64,000 nt of DNA from JAFGRU01 sp963665915 (GTDB taxonomy: Bacteria > Desulfobacterota > Desulfuromonadia > Desulfuromonadales > JAAYDE01), in NCBI GenBank assembly GCA_963665915.2, contig CAXXSG010000009.1, positions 1 to 64,000 of the forward strand, read 5' to 3'. This document shows, one piece after another, positions 1 to 9,828 of the stretch. Every line of letters starts with the position of its first letter. Positions within the stretch are counted from its first letter, which is position 1. The notes under the pieces are model-generated. The model was given only the letters and a program-made list of their open reading frames with translations, was not told where the DNA came from and ran no database searches. The position numbers were made by a program, and so were the translations under genes.

Positions 1-1245
1 CTGCCGAACCTCTTTGAGAAAGCGGTGGTTGATCTCAAGAATAATCTCCAGATGCCTGGGCAGAAGCTCCTTGAACAGAGGCAGAGGCCACTTTTCCAGG
101 GCCTCGGGGAGAAGCGTGTGATTTGTATAGGAGAAGGTATTTTTCGTGATATGCCAGGCTTCCTCCCAAGGCATGAAAAACTGATCCACCAGCAGTCTCA
201 TCAGTTCCGGAACGGCAATGGACGGATGGGTGTCATTGAGCTGAATCGCAAACCACTCATGAAAAGTATCCAGGGGACGCTCGGACAGAAGGTGCAGACG
301 TATCATGTCCTGGATCGAGCAGGAAACGAAAAAGTATTGCTGGGCAAGGCGCAATTTTTTGCCGACCTCCGGTGCATCGTTGGGATAGAGAACCTTGGAG
401 ATCGTTTCGGAAGCAACCTTTTCATCGACAGCTCCGAAATAATCGCCGATATTGAACGCCTGGAAATCGAAAGAATCGACCGCCTCGGCCTTCCACAAGC
501 GGAGGAGACTGAGACTCTCGTCCCGGTATCCCGGAATCGGCGTATCGAAAGCCACACCCCTGACAACCCGCTCCGGGATCCAGCGCACCTGATATTCGCC
601 TTGAGGGTCATGGTATGAATGCGTATACCCTCCGATTTTGACATCGAAAGTGATTTCCGGCCGCTCAATCTCCCAGGGGTTCCCCCACCGAAGCCACTTA
701 TCCGTCACCTCGACCTGCCAGCCACCCTTGATTTCCTGATCAAAAATACCGAATTCGTAACGAATTCCGTAGCCGATGGCAGGAACCTTCAGCGTCGCCA
801 GAGAATCCATATAACAGGCGGCCAGCCTTCCCAAGCCCCCATTTCCAAGGCCGGGTTCTTCTTCCTGCTCAATGAGTGCGTCAAGATCGAAATCGATACC
901 GAGAGCCCTGACCGCCTCCTCCACCTGGTCGGAAATGCCGAGGTTGATGAGGCCGTTTCCCAAATGCGGCCCGAGAAGGAATTCCGCTGAAAGGTAACTG
1001 ATGATCCGGGTCTTTCTCTGGCGGATGGCCTCCACCGTTCTGATCCAGCGGCTCATGATCCGGTCCCGCACCGCGAAAGACAGCGCCATGTACCAGTCGT
1101 TCTTCGTAGCCATGCCAGGGTCACGGCCCCGGAGATAGTAAAGATGATTCAAGGTGGCCCGGCGGAGTGCGTCTGCGCTCAAACCGGTGCGATCATCTTC
1201 ACAAGCAGACATCTGATTGTTGGTACTTTTTTCCCCTTTAACCAT
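1..1245 (-). CDS. glgP: glycogen/starch phosphorylase, N-terminal part (runs off left edge)
   Basis: Phosphorolytic release of glucose-1-phosphate from alpha-1,4-glucan in the cytoplasm (GT35 family). Reading from the ATG at 1245, 415 uninterrupted codons reach the window edge; about half of a usual 810-850 aa enzyme. Seen: the family's LGNGGLGRLAACYMDSLATL stretch at about residues 122-141, then YGIRYEFGIFDQ and WEIERPE, and later FAIQLNDTHPSIAVPELMR, all typical of the N-terminal half. The PLP lysine and C-terminal half lie outside. The start is preceded by GGGAGACGG. The family assignment is firm; substrate (glycogen versus maltodextrin) cannot be told. Confidence 0.95.
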   Translation of the reverse strand, partial: MVKGEKSTNNQMSACEDDRTGLSADALRRATLNHLYYLRGRDPGMATKNDWYMALSFAVRDRIMSRWIRTVEAIRQRKTRIISYLSAEFLLGPHLGNGLINLGISDQVEEAVRALGIDFDLDALIEQEEEPGLGNGGLGRLAACYMDSLATLKVPAIGYGIRYEFGIFDQEIKGGWQVEVTDKWLRWGNPWEIERPEITFDVKIGGYTHSYHDPQGEYQVRWIPERVVRGVAFDTPIPGYRDESLSLLRLWKAEAVDSFDFQAFNIGDYFGAVDEKVASETISKVLYPNDAPEVGKKLRLAQQYFFVSCSIQDMIRLHLLSERPLDTFHEWFAIQLNDTHPSIAVPELMRLLVDQFFMPWEEAWHITKNTFSYTNHTLLPEALEKWPLPLFKELLPRHLEIILEINHRFLKEVRQ

Positions 1246-1365
1246 AAAAACCGTCTCCCATAAAAATTCAATCCCTATGCCAGAAAGTATAAGGGTATTC
1301 CAGTAATATGAAATAACAAATAATGCTGATTATTTTTAACCAGTGTTGAAAAAAGGCAAGAGTGC

Positions 1366-3285
1366 TCAACGTTCAGGGGTTCGAATTTCCAGAATTTCAC
1401 GGATTTTTCCCAACAGAGCCGAAGGTTCGTAAGGTTTTTGAATCAGCTCCAACCCTTCTTTGGCAATAAAGTCGGTACTGCCTGTATTAATGCTGTAACC
1501 ACTACTGAACAACACCGGCAAACCGGGACGCAGACGACAAATCGCCCGGTAAACCTCCTGACCGCCACCCCGCGGCATGACCACGTCAAGAATCGCCAGG
1601 TCCACCTTAGAAATGTTTTTTTCCAGCAGCTCAATGCTCTCCTCCCCGTCGGCGGCACTGATCACGGTGTAGCCTGAGCCACAAAGCAGTTTGGTGGCAA
1701 AGCGCCTGACGCCATCATCATCCTCCGCCAGAAAGAGCGTTTCCGTCCCCACTGCTGGTTGCACCGCTTCCAGGGCGGAAGGACCGGTTACTTTACCTTC
1801 GACCTCAGGCAGGTAAATTTTGAAGCGACTCCCTTTGCCTGGTTCGCTGTAAACCTGGATAAACCCATCATGCTGCTTGACGATACCATAGACGGTGGCC
1901 AGTCCGAGACCAGTGCCCTGGCCCTGTTTTTTTGTGGTGTAAAAAGGCTCGAAAATTCTAGCCAAGTCGGTCTGGTCCATGCCGCAGCCGTTGTCCGTCA
2001 CCGAGAGTTCGACAAAGTCGCCCGGTCTGGCCTCGATATTTTCGTGACAATACTTTTCGTCCAGACGGCAAGTGCCGGTTTCGATCAGGATCAGACCTCC
2101 TTTCGGCATCGCGTCGCGGGCATTAACGCAAAGATTCAACAGAATCTGCTCCACCTGCCCCCGGTCCGCATAAGTATAAGCCGGACTGTCGCAGGGCTTG
2201 AAATCGACCTCAATATCCGCACCGATTGTCCGGCGGATCATTTTGAGGAAGTTTCCGACAAGCTCATTCAGGCTGATCGTTTGGAGTTCGATCACCTGCT
2301 GACGGCTGAAAGCAAGGAGTTGGCGCGTAAGAGCAGCCGCCTTCGTGGCCCCTTCGCCGATTTCATCCATATATTTGCATTGCTCAGCGCAATCCTCTGT
2401 CATCCTTGAAAGCTCAATACAACCGATAATCGCCTGCAGAATATTGTTGAAATCATGAGCCACACCGCCTGCCAGACGCCCTACCGCTTCCATCTTTTGC
2501 GCCTGGGCAAGCTGTCCCTCCAGCTTCGAACGCTCCTGCTCACTTTTTTCCAACTCCTCAAGTTTGGCTGACAGTTGTTGGTTGCTGGCAATCAGTTCTT
2601 CGGTGCGATGTCGAACCGCACTTTCCAGTTCGCGGTTGGCTTCATCCACCAGAGTCTTTTCTTTTTGCAGCAGACTGTGCAGGTGAAAGGCCTGCCTGGC
2701 CGAGAACTCGAGATGGTAAGCGGCAAGCATACCGAGAATATTGACGGCCACCAGAATCGGTATCTGTATCGCCAGCAACATTGGCGGCACATCAATAATG
2801 CCAAAAGCATTTATAATGTAAGCGGCCGTCAGTGCCAGGCCCGACAGGGTCGCCCAGATAAACCTCAGCCGGATGAAAGTATAACCGAAGATAAGGCAGA
2901 AAATAACTCCCACATACATGGCATACCCGTAAGGCGGCACCCCAAGAGCTGTGATAATGATGTAGCTCAATCCCGAAAGGAGAACGAAAAAGGCGCTGAA
3001 AGTCTGCCAGAACCGTTTGTAAACCTCAGTTCGCACATAGGTCAGAATCAGGACAATCAGAAAAGCCGGGACCACTATTCCAAAACGGATGACCAGAAGA
3101 ACCTGCAGGCTTTCGCGGGCCAGTAATAGATCAGTGTAAGCGTAGGCGGAAAAAAAGAAGACCGACAGGACAATGCAAAAGCGAAGATGCGACAGATTGA
3201 GCCAGAAATAGGAATCCAGAAATTGGGACTCCTTTTCACGGTCAGGAAACGAAAGGGTCAGTCCGTTTATGTCCATACTCCGCAC
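1366..3285 (-). CDS. membrane hybrid sensor histidine kinase with receiver domain
   Basis: Signal-transducing kinase of 639 aa. Residues about 34-192 hold six or so hydrophobic helices forming a membrane sensor without a large periplasmic loop. A coiled coil (about 205-265) leads to the HisKA H-box GGVAHDFNNIL with phospho-acceptor His277. The HATPase part shows the N-box (LLNLCVNARDAM, about 382-393), DNGCGMD and GQGTGLGLATVYG. A C-terminal receiver (about 515-635) keeps the acidic EDDD, Asp567 and Lys617. It stands alone, with no response regulator gene beside it, so output is probably phosphorelay to an unlinked partner. The second Met (MDINGL, residue 4) is an equally likely start. The signal sensed is unknown. 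Confidence 0.93.
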   Translation of the reverse strand: MRSMDINGLTLSFPDREKESQFLDSYFWLNLSHLRFCIVLSVFFFSAYAYTDLLLARESLQVLLVIRFGIVVPAFLIVLILTYVRTEVYKRFWQTFSAFFVLLSGLSYIIITALGVPPYGYAMYVGVIFCLIFGYTFIRLRFIWATLSGLALTAAYIINAFGIIDVPPMLLAIQIPILVAVNILGMLAAYHLEFSARQAFHLHSLLQKEKTLVDEANRELESAVRHRTEELIASNQQLSAKLEELEKSEQERSKLEGQLAQAQKMEAVGRLAGGVAHDFNNILQAIIGCIELSRMTEDCAEQCKYMDEIGEGATKAAALTRQLLAFSRQQVIELQTISLNELVGNFLKMIRRTIGADIEVDFKPCDSPAYTYADRGQVEQILLNLCVNARDAMPKGGLILIETGTCRLDEKYCHENIEARPGDFVELSVTDNGCGMDQTDLARIFEPFYTTKKQGQGTGLGLATVYGIVKQHDGFIQVYSEPGKGSRFKIYLPEVEGKVTGPSALEAVQPAVGTETLFLAEDDDGVRRFATKLLCGSGYTVISAADGEESIELLEKNISKVDLAILDVVMPRGGGQEVYRAICRLRPGLPVLFSSGYSINTGSTDFIAKEGLELIQKPYEPSALLGKIREILEIRTPER

Positions 3286-3714
3286 CGATAATTCAGCAAG
3301 AAACTTGAGTCAGTAATAGTAGCGTGCCACCGGTATTCGGGAAAACCTCCGAAGGCTCAACGGGGCTTCTTTCTTCGTCTTATTTGAAATAGGGTTTTCT
3401 GTAATCTGATATTTTAATGACGTTTGTTTTTACAGTTTATCTTTTTTTTTCGCGATTACATTCTTCGTCTATGGAAAGAAGAGTAAATTCGGGGGCATTC
3501 CTGGTGAGTAAGGAAAGAGGTGAGGATATCGTTCGTCCGCTTCATCAGCTGATCAGGTCGTCTTTTGCTGTGCGGTTTTCCTGAGTGAATGGCTGAATCT
3601 GGCGATTAAGGTCAGCAGAATGGAGACAACCAGCCCCACAACAACTCATTTTTCAAGATGCTGGTTCCGCGAACACCCAAAATGCGCGTGGACTGACCGG
3701 GAAAACAGGTTTTT
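3286..3714. other. intergenic region without a recognised gene
   Basis: About 430 bases between the kinase start and the sugar-dehydrogenase stop. The part next to 3285 is AT-rich and presumably carries the kinase promoter. A 34-codon minus-strand frame (3541-3645) beginning MSCCGAGC has no ribosome-binding site and matches nothing I recognise. Nothing else is supportable. Confidence 0.5.
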
Positions 3715-4837
3715 TCAGGGAGCATAGCTGATCCGGTAAATTGCTCCGGCCCGATCATCCGAAACGAGCAGCGCCCCGTCCGGCATGACGAGCACATCTA
3801 CCGGCCGCCCCCAGGCTTTGTCCCCCTGCAGCCAGCCTTCCGCGAAAACCTCGTAGCTCACCGCACGATTGCTCTCGAGACGGGCCAGGGTTATCCGGTA
3901 GCCGATAGGATCAGAGCGGTTCCAGGAGCCGTGTTCGGCAATAAATATCTGATGCCGATATTCTTCGGGAAACATTTTTCCTGTGTAGAATTTCATTCCC
4001 AAAGCCGCTACATGGGGACCAAGCCTGAGCGCTGGAGAGGAAAAGTCGCCGCAAGCCCTTTCCTTCCCGTACTGCGGATCGGGTAGGTCGCCACCCGTGA
4101 CAGTAGGGATAACCGAAGTGAAGACCCTTTTTCGGGGCTCGGTTGAGTTCGTCCGGCGGCCTGTCGTCCCCCAACCAATCGGCCCCGTTGTCAGTGAACC
4201 ACAAATCCCCCGTTTCCGGATGCCAGTCGAAACCGACGGTGTTGCGAACTCCCCTGGCGAAGACTTCCAGCTCACTGCCATCAAGCTTCATGCGCATTAT
4301 GCTCGCGTATCGTTCATCCTGTTTCTCACAAACATTGCAGGGGGCACCGACCGGAACGTAAAGCAGGCCATCCGGCCCTAAGGCGATGTATTTCCAGCCG
4401 TGGTGCGTGTCAGTGGGAAAAGACTCGTTTACCACGACCGGCCGGGGCGGATTTGGGAGCTGTGCCTCGATATTGTCATAACGCAGTACCCGGCCGACCT
4501 CAGCCACATAGAGAGCGCCGTTGCTAAATGCCACACCGTTGGGCGTCTTCAAGCCTTTCAAAACCCTGATAACCTCATCGGCCCTGTGGTCCCGATTCAT
4601 GTCCGGAAGGGCATAGACATCGCCCCCATTACGGGTTCCGACAAAGAGCGTTCCTGCAGGACTCAAAACCATGGAGCGGGCATTTGGAACATGGTTCGCG
4701 TATAGAGCGATAGAAAACCCGGGGGGTAACTTGATTTTCTCAAGATGAAAACCCTTGAGATAATCAGCCTGATTGAAGCGGGAAATGAGGAAAACCGACA
4801 GCACAATCAGAAGCAGGTATATGAGTAATCTCGGCAT
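3715..4837 (-). pseudogene. PQQ-type sugar (glucose/sorbosone) dehydrogenase, frameshifted
   Basis: COG2133-like six-bladed propeller dehydrogenase exported by an N-terminal hydrophobic segment (residues 4-20). The first frame (ATG at 4837) runs through the family hallmarks THHGWKYIALGPDGLLYVPVG, RNTVGFDWHPETGDLWFTDNG and DRPPDELN to GLHFGYPYCHG, then goes off into unrelated sequence. The continuation, DLPDPQYGKE through MFPEEYRHQIFIAEHGSWNR to the terminal YRISYAP, sits in the next frame and ends at 3715. The change of frame falls in CACGGGTGGCGAC around 4093-4100; removing one base there restores one reading frame of about 373 codons. Either a recent inactivating indel or a sequence error. 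Whether it oxidises sugar is unknown. Confidence 0.85.
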
Positions 4838-5137
4838 GAGACATTCCCCTTATGGCGAGGCGACACGATCAGCCCCACATGATGCCGAGACAACAGGTCC
4901 CGGCAAACTTTAATTACAGTTATATTGTACTATGGATACCAGGATTTAAAAATTAGGCTGATTATAACGGAAAGGGGTCAGGTCTGTTTTCTAAGTTAAG
5001 AATTGAAGTTGTAAAGCATGACTGTGGCCGGGGAGAACCGGACAGGGCGACTTCACGTCCTGTCTCTCCATTGAATCGCCTCTTCATTCTGTTAGATTTG
5101 ATATAAAATCTTTTGCTAATAGAATTGGGTCCGTAAG
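4838..5137. other. intergenic region between divergent genes
   Basis: Holds the promoters of the two divergent genes on either side. GGGGTCAGGTCT at 4976-4987 matches the core of REP-like palindromes seen again near 32255 and 60177 (see findings). No gene seen. Confidence 0.5.
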
Positions 5138-6256
5138 ATGATTGATTTTAAGCGTTCAAACGCCTCTCTTCCAGTTTACCGTCCGGGCAATATATTGTTT
5201 TCACTTTTCATCCTGTTACTGTTTTTCGGCTGCGCTCAGTCCACGGTCCAAATCGAAAGGAAAGTCACATCCAAGACCTATGAGGAGATTCTCTTCATTC
5301 CTCCGAAGCAGGACCCCAGAAAGATCGTCCCCAAAGTAGCGGATCGGCTCAGAGAGATGGGCTTTGTCGTCCATGTGGCCGGGCCGGGAAAACCTTTAAA
5401 ATCACTTCAGGGGAGCGGCTTTGTCGTCAGCAGGAAAGGTCACATCCTGACCTGTGCCCATGTTCTGGGGGACGAAAAGATGGCCACCGTATGGCTCGGT
5501 GGTCAGAGGTTCGAGGCGGACCTCATTGGAAGCGATAAAAAAAAGGACCTTGGGCTGTTAAAAATCCGCCACGGCCAGGAGTTTACGATCAAACCCCTTC
5601 CTCTGGTTGAAAACCCCGACTACCGCATGGGGCAGGACGTCTACACCATCGGCTTTCCCCTGACCAGTATTCTTGGCAACAGGCCACGCCTCAGCAGGGG
5701 GCTCATCAGTTCAACGGTAGGGGTGATGGACAATCCTCTGCAGTTACAGGTTTCCGCCCAAGTGCAACCGGGCAACAGCGGGGGCCCTTTGCTGGATGAA
5801 AACGGCGTGGCCATCGGGGTCATTCAAATGACCCTTAATCCCAGAGCCGTTTCGCTCCGTACAGGCGGCGTAATACCTCAAAACGTCAACTTTGCCATCA
5901 AGGGTCCGGTGGTAAGCGAATTTCTCAAAAAGCAGGGTATCAAACCTCTGAGCACGTCATTTTCCGCCGCGCCCGGCCTTGATCAAGCTCAGCATGCGGT
6001 GGCCCGCATTCAAGCCGGGACGGTTCCTACCGATTCGGAGAACCGGAAACTAATGGTGGTTCGCTTCGCTTACCGCAGCCAGTGGGATTTATGGTACCGG
6101 TTCAATGGGTTCCGTCTTGTCTTTTTTGATTACGAAACCAGAAAACCGATTCTTACGGCGGGACAACAGGGAAACAACACCTGGACCACAGAAGAGTCGG
6201 TGTTGGAAGAGACTTTCAGGGAAATCGAAAAATCTTTTTTTCCGGACAGACCGTGA
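5138..6256 (+). CDS. HtrA-like trypsin-family serine protease, probable lipoprotein
   Basis: 372-aa S1C-type protease. A hydrophobic segment (residues 18-31) ends in GCAQS, so Cys32 is a likely lipidation site, which would anchor it in the cell envelope. The chymotrypsin-like fold shows the full catalytic triad: His108 in TCAHVLG, Asp137 in KKDLGLLKI and Ser214 in QPGNSGGPLL. The C-terminal part (about 275-372) is not a recognisable PDZ domain, unlike DegP/DegS, so it is not a classical Deg protease. Probably envelope protein quality control or processing; substrate unknown. It is monocistronic and converges on the radical SAM gene, whose stop lies 4 bases away. Confidence 0.9.
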   Translation: MIDFKRSNASLPVYRPGNILFSLFILLLFFGCAQSTVQIERKVTSKTYEEILFIPPKQDPRKIVPKVADRLREMGFVVHVAGPGKPLKSLQGSGFVVSRKGHILTCAHVLGDEKMATVWLGGQRFEADLIGSDKKKDLGLLKIRHGQEFTIKPLPLVENPDYRMGQDVYTIGFPLTSILGNRPRLSRGLISSTVGVMDNPLQLQVSAQVQPGNSGGPLLDENGVAIGVIQMTLNPRAVSLRTGGVIPQNVNFAIKGPVVSEFLKKQGIKPLSTSFSAAPGLDQAQHAVARIQAGTVPTDSENRKLMVVRFAYRSQWDLWYRFNGFRLVFFDYETRKPILTAGQQGNNTWTTEESVLEETFREIEKSFFPDRP

Positions 6257-6260
6257 TAAT

Positions 6261-8000
6261 TCAACCCGGGTTATCCTCTTTCCCACACACCCCACAGCTT
6301 CTGCAAACCGTGCCGCAGGAGGGGGTGAGTTCTCCTTGCAGACTTTTTAAGAACTCCTCGCGAAGATAGTCTCTTTTTACCCCGATATCGATGATCTCCC
6401 AGGGAAATTTCTCGCCTTCACCTCTTTCCCGACGGGTGTAAAAATCAGGATCGAGATCAACTTCCCGGCAGGCCTGCTTGAGGTTTTCCCCCCGACTGAG
6501 GGGAATCAGTGCCGGGCCGATCCGACGGTCTCCCCGGGCGAGAAAAGCCTGTAGCTCTGCGGCGCGCATCGATTCAAAAAACACCTGCGTATGGTTGAGG
6601 CGGCCGACGAAACTTCTGATCCGGCGCGTGCGGGATTTGAGCACCGCGGTCCGCTCCAAGGCGGTCCATTGGAAGGGCGTAAACGGTTTGGGAATGAAAG
6701 GATTGACGGAAAGGGTGAGGTTGCCTAGTCGGCCTAATTTTTTGCTCTCGTCAAGCCAGAGGCAATGGATCTTTTCTACAAGTTCTTTCATCTCCTCGAT
6801 ATCTTCATCGCTTTCAGTCGGAAGGCCGATAAGGAAATAGAACTTGAGATTGATGATCTCCTCTTCGGTGGCCATTTTCACGCACTCGAGGATCTGCTGC
6901 TCGTCAATATTCTTGTTGATGACATTGCGCAGCCGTTGGCTGCCGGCCTCGGGCGCCAGGGTCAGGGTGCGGTGCCCGCAGGCGACCAGTTGGCGCAGCA
7001 TATCTCGATCGAGAGAATCGATGCGCACGCTGGACACCGAAAAGTCGGCCCCTTGGCCGACAATCTCGCGACACAACTCCGGCAGGGCCGAATAATCGGA
7101 AACCGCCGCGCTTACCAGGCCGACTCTTTTGCGCGCCCCGGCCATCTCCCGGATGTCATCCGCCAACTGTTCCGGACTCCGCTCGCGAGGAGGCAGATAG
7201 ATATTTCCCGCCGCACAGAAACGGCAGCCCCGCCCACAGCCCCGCGAAATCTCCAGCAGCGCCATGTCGGCGAACTCGCTGTCACGGCAAAAGACATACG
7301 ACCGGCAGGAGGAAGCATTCAAGTCCCGCAGCCACTGGCGCTCGACCCGCAACGGCGCCTTTCCCGAGGGAAGATACTCAGCTACCGTTCCGTCCGAATG
7401 ATAGCGGACATCATACAGTTGGGGGACGTAAAAACCCTGCTGCAAAGCCAGTTCATTCAGCAGATTCGTTTTTTCTCCCGGTTTCAGCAACCCTTTCAAC
7501 AATGCCGGAAGGAGCAACTCCCCTTCCCCGACAGCAAACAGATCCATGATATCCGCCAGCGGTTCGGGGTTGAGGAAAGCCACGACGCCACCGCAAATGA
7601 CAAGAGGATAACGATCATCTCGCTCCGCGGAAAAAAGCGGCAAGCGCCCGAGTTCGAACAGAGTCGGCAAATTCAGGTAATCGTTTTCAAACGAGATGGA
7701 AAAGCAGATCACATCGAATTCTCCGAGAAGTCGCCCAGAATCGAGAGAGCGCAAGGGGAGGTTCTTTTTCAGACAGTTTTGAAGATCTTCACCATCAGGG
7801 AGAAAAAACCGCTCACACAACGCCTGTTCCTGGTTGTTGAAAAATTCGTAGGTGAACTGAAAGCCGAGGTTGCTCATGCCATTGTGATAGGTGTTGGGAT
7901 AGACCAGTGCCACGGCCAGACGCCCCCCCCAGGGACTACTGGCAAGCCCTTCTTCCGAGACTTTGCGCTGACGATTTTTTTCTTCCAGTTTTCGCGGCAT
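6261..8000 (-). CDS. B12-binding-type radical SAM protein (TIGR03960-like)
   Basis: 579 aa. The N-terminal third (about 25-190) is a Rossmann-like, B12-binding-type region (LAVALVYPNTYHNGMSNLGF, then VICGGVVAFLNPEPLAD). The radical SAM cluster motif is Cys255-x3-Cys259-x2-Cys262 in SRGCGRGCRFCAAG, followed by TLAPEAGSQRLR. A cysteine-rich tail (CGTVCRSCGVCG) may bind another metal or cluster. Family members of this size are common in Geobacter-type genomes and function is not established; a close relative is fused to a DUF2344 domain in other bacteria and linked to tRNA modification. It lies downstream of ftsZ on the same strand but beyond a terminator, so it is probably transcribed separately. 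Confidence 0.88.
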   Translation of the reverse strand: MPRKLEEKNRQRKVSEEGLASSPWGGRLAVALVYPNTYHNGMSNLGFQFTYEFFNNQEQALCERFFLPDGEDLQNCLKKNLPLRSLDSGRLLGEFDVICFSISFENDYLNLPTLFELGRLPLFSAERDDRYPLVICGGVVAFLNPEPLADIMDLFAVGEGELLLPALLKGLLKPGEKTNLLNELALQQGFYVPQLYDVRYHSDGTVAEYLPSGKAPLRVERQWLRDLNASSCRSYVFCRDSEFADMALLEISRGCGRGCRFCAAGNIYLPPRERSPEQLADDIREMAGARKRVGLVSAAVSDYSALPELCREIVGQGADFSVSSVRIDSLDRDMLRQLVACGHRTLTLAPEAGSQRLRNVINKNIDEQQILECVKMATEEEIINLKFYFLIGLPTESDEDIEEMKELVEKIHCLWLDESKKLGRLGNLTLSVNPFIPKPFTPFQWTALERTAVLKSRTRRIRSFVGRLNHTQVFFESMRAAELQAFLARGDRRIGPALIPLSRGENLKQACREVDLDPDFYTRRERGEGEKFPWEIIDIGVKRDYLREEFLKSLQGELTPSCGTVCRSCGVCGKEDNPG

Positions 8001-8019
8001 GGGATTGGGGAATTATCCT

Positions 8020-8250
8020 AATAAAGCTTAAAGTGGTTTTTCAGGTAATGAAACTGTTCAGCACCATGGACTTGCGGCACCCATGGAAAGGGCATCTGGC
8101 GCCCGGATGGCGACAGTTAAGCCCCATGGATGGGTTTATACGGCCCTTGGAATGGATGGTGCGAGGCCATCATCCAACAAGGTAAAAGTTACCAAACAAA
8201 AAGAGTAAGGCACCGGCATGGAGTGCAACCCCTGGGTCACAAAGACCTTC
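8020..8250. other. non-coding, repeat-like stretch with CCATGG-containing inverted segments
   Basis: Between the radical SAM gene and the ftsZ terminator. It contains GGCACCCATGG and GCCCCATGGATGGG, partly inverted relative to one another, plus CATCTGGCGCCCGGATGG. It looks like a dispersed repeat rather than a gene, but only one copy occurs in this window. Confidence 0.35.
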
Positions 8251-8278
8251 TAATAGTAAATCATCTTTATAAAAAGAG

Positions 8279-8305
8279 AAAGGGGCTGCACATTACAGCC
8301 CCTTT
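8279..8305. terminator. hairpin terminator (dcw operon end)
   Basis: Perfect 10-bp stem AAAGGGGCTG / CAGCCCCTTT with a 7-base loop. On the minus strand it is followed by a T-rich tract, so it is the likely end of the ftsZ transcript; a MITE-like repeat lies between ftsZ and this stem. Confidence 0.75.
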
Positions 8306-8430
8306 CCCCGAAGGGAGGAAAAAAAGATAGGAAGAAAAATAGCGTGCTCCGTCCGCTGGCGTCAGACAGTGCACATCGAAACCACCAGGCCGCCCCATGC
8401 AACCTGGAATTCAAATTTCAAAATTTCGTT

Positions 8431-8609
8431 ACCCCGGTTTATTCATGAGCCTTCATCACGAAACCAGCAAGTGAACGTTAGATCAAGCCAAGCTCAGTGA
8501 CGCGCTTTGCAGGCGTACTGGCAGTACATCGAAGAGCAAAGAGCGAGCACGGCTTGAGATGGCGTACAATTGACGGTTGCAGTAGAAGTCTTCATGATTA
8601 ATCCAGGTT
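8431..8609. repeat. MITE-like repeat family 1, full copy
   Basis: About 180 bp, starting CCCCGGTTTATTCATGAG and ending TTCATGATTAATCCAGGT, which are near-perfect inverted termini. Its interior (GAGCGAGCACGGC, TGAGATGGCG, CAATTGACGGTT) is shared with the copy at 40079-40259. It sits just behind ftsZ, inside the operon's 3' end. No protein is encoded. Confidence 0.85.
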
Positions 8610-8623
8610 CACCCTCCGACCCC

Positions 8624-9766
8624 TCAATCGACTCTCTTGCGCAGGAAGGTCGGAATGTCGAACTCATCCTCACCCGCCGAGGAATTGGGAGGGGAAAATG
8701 AAAAATCGGGTTTTTTATGACGGATAAAAGTCGGGACATCCCGATCAATTTTTCCCAACTGCTCGGATCGGGACTTGAGACTCGGATCTATTTGGATCTT
8801 TTTGTCATAAGACTTCCCGAAACCGGTGGCAATCGCCGTAATCTTCAAGGTATCTCCCAGGTTCTCATCAATGACCAGGCCGATAATGATGTTGGCGTCT
8901 TCATCCACCTTTTCATGAATAACACGGGAGACTTCATCAAACTCTTCCATGGTCATGCTGGAAGAGCCGGAGATGTTGACCAGCACCCCTTTGGCTCCGG
9001 AGATATCGATATCCTCCAGCAGCGGACTGCTGATCGCCTTATGGGCCGCTTCGGTGGCGCGCTTCTCGCCGTCGCTGATGCCGATCCCCATCATGGCCAT
9101 GCCCCGTTCGCCCATAATCGCCTTGACATCGGCAAAGTCGACATTGATCAGGCCGTCAGTGATAATGAGGTCGGAAATCCCTTGAACCGCCTGCCGGAGG
9201 ACCTCGTCCGAAGGCTTGAAGGCCTCGAGGATGCCCATATTTTTCCCGGCCAGCCCGAGGAGGCGGTCATTGGGGATGACGATCAGGGAATCGACCATAT
9301 CCTTGAGTTCTTCCGCCCCGGCCTCGGCTTTTTTCATGCGTTTTTTGCCTTCGCGGGTGAAAGGCTTAGTCACGACCCCCACGGTCAGGGCCCCTATTTC
9401 CTTGGAGGCTTGGGCAATGATCGGGGCCGCGCCGGTCCCCGTGCCGCCACCCAGTCCGGCGGCGATAAAAACCATATCCGCCCCCTGCAGGAGCTCCTTG
9501 ATCCGCTCCTTGTCCTCCATAGCCGCTTCCCTGCCGACATCCGGCTCCGCGCCGGCGCCAAGCCCTTTGGTCAGCTTACTGCCAAGCTGGATTTTCAGTT
9601 CGGCCCTGCTTCTGTTGAGTGCTTGCGCGTCCGTATTGGCAACGATAAAATCGACCCCTTCCAGACTCGACTGAATCATGGTATTGACGGCATTGCCGCC
9701 GCCACCACCAACTCCGATTACTTTGATCTTTGCTGATTGATCCATGGCTTCGTCAAATTCAAACAT
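8624..9766 (-). CDS. ftsZ: cell division protein FtsZ
   Basis: Tubulin-like GTPase that polymerises into the Z-ring at midcell. Seen: N-terminal VIGVGGGGGNAVN, the tubulin signature GGGTGTGAAP, NDRLL (T7-loop side) and the conserved C-terminal peptide DEFDIPTFLRKR that binds FtsA and other partners. I chose the start MFEFDEAMDQ at 9766 because GGAGGAGGGAG lies just upstream; an in-frame ATG at 9781 is itself part of that ribosome-binding site. Length 380 aa is normal. Last gene of the dcw operon, 62 bases behind ftsA. Confidence 0.98.
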   Translation of the reverse strand: MFEFDEAMDQSAKIKVIGVGGGGGNAVNTMIQSSLEGVDFIVANTDAQALNRSRAELKIQLGSKLTKGLGAGAEPDVGREAAMEDKERIKELLQGADMVFIAAGLGGGTGTGAAPIIAQASKEIGALTVGVVTKPFTREGKKRMKKAEAGAEELKDMVDSLIVIPNDRLLGLAGKNMGILEAFKPSDEVLRQAVQGISDLIITDGLINVDFADVKAIMGERGMAMMGIGISDGEKRATEAAHKAISSPLLEDIDISGAKGVLVNISGSSSMTMEEFDEVSRVIHEKVDEDANIIIGLVIDENLGDTLKITAIATGFGKSYDKKIQIDPSLKSRSEQLGKIDRDVPTFIRHKKPDFSFSPPNSSAGEDEFDIPTFLRKRVD

Positions 9767-9828
9767 AACTCCCTCCTCCATTCATTCCTATCTTGTGTAC
9801 TTTCAGATTCCTCTTTCGAACGCCAGTT

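Noticed and set aside
3541..3645. 34-codon Cys-rich frame MSCCGAGCLHS on the minus strand
   Set aside because: No ribosome-binding site and no family resemblance; likely chance.
8717..9736. Long open frame (339 codons) on the plus strand opposite ftsZ
   Set aside because: Antisense shadow of a highly conserved GC-rich gene; many such frames lie opposite the dcw and hem genes.
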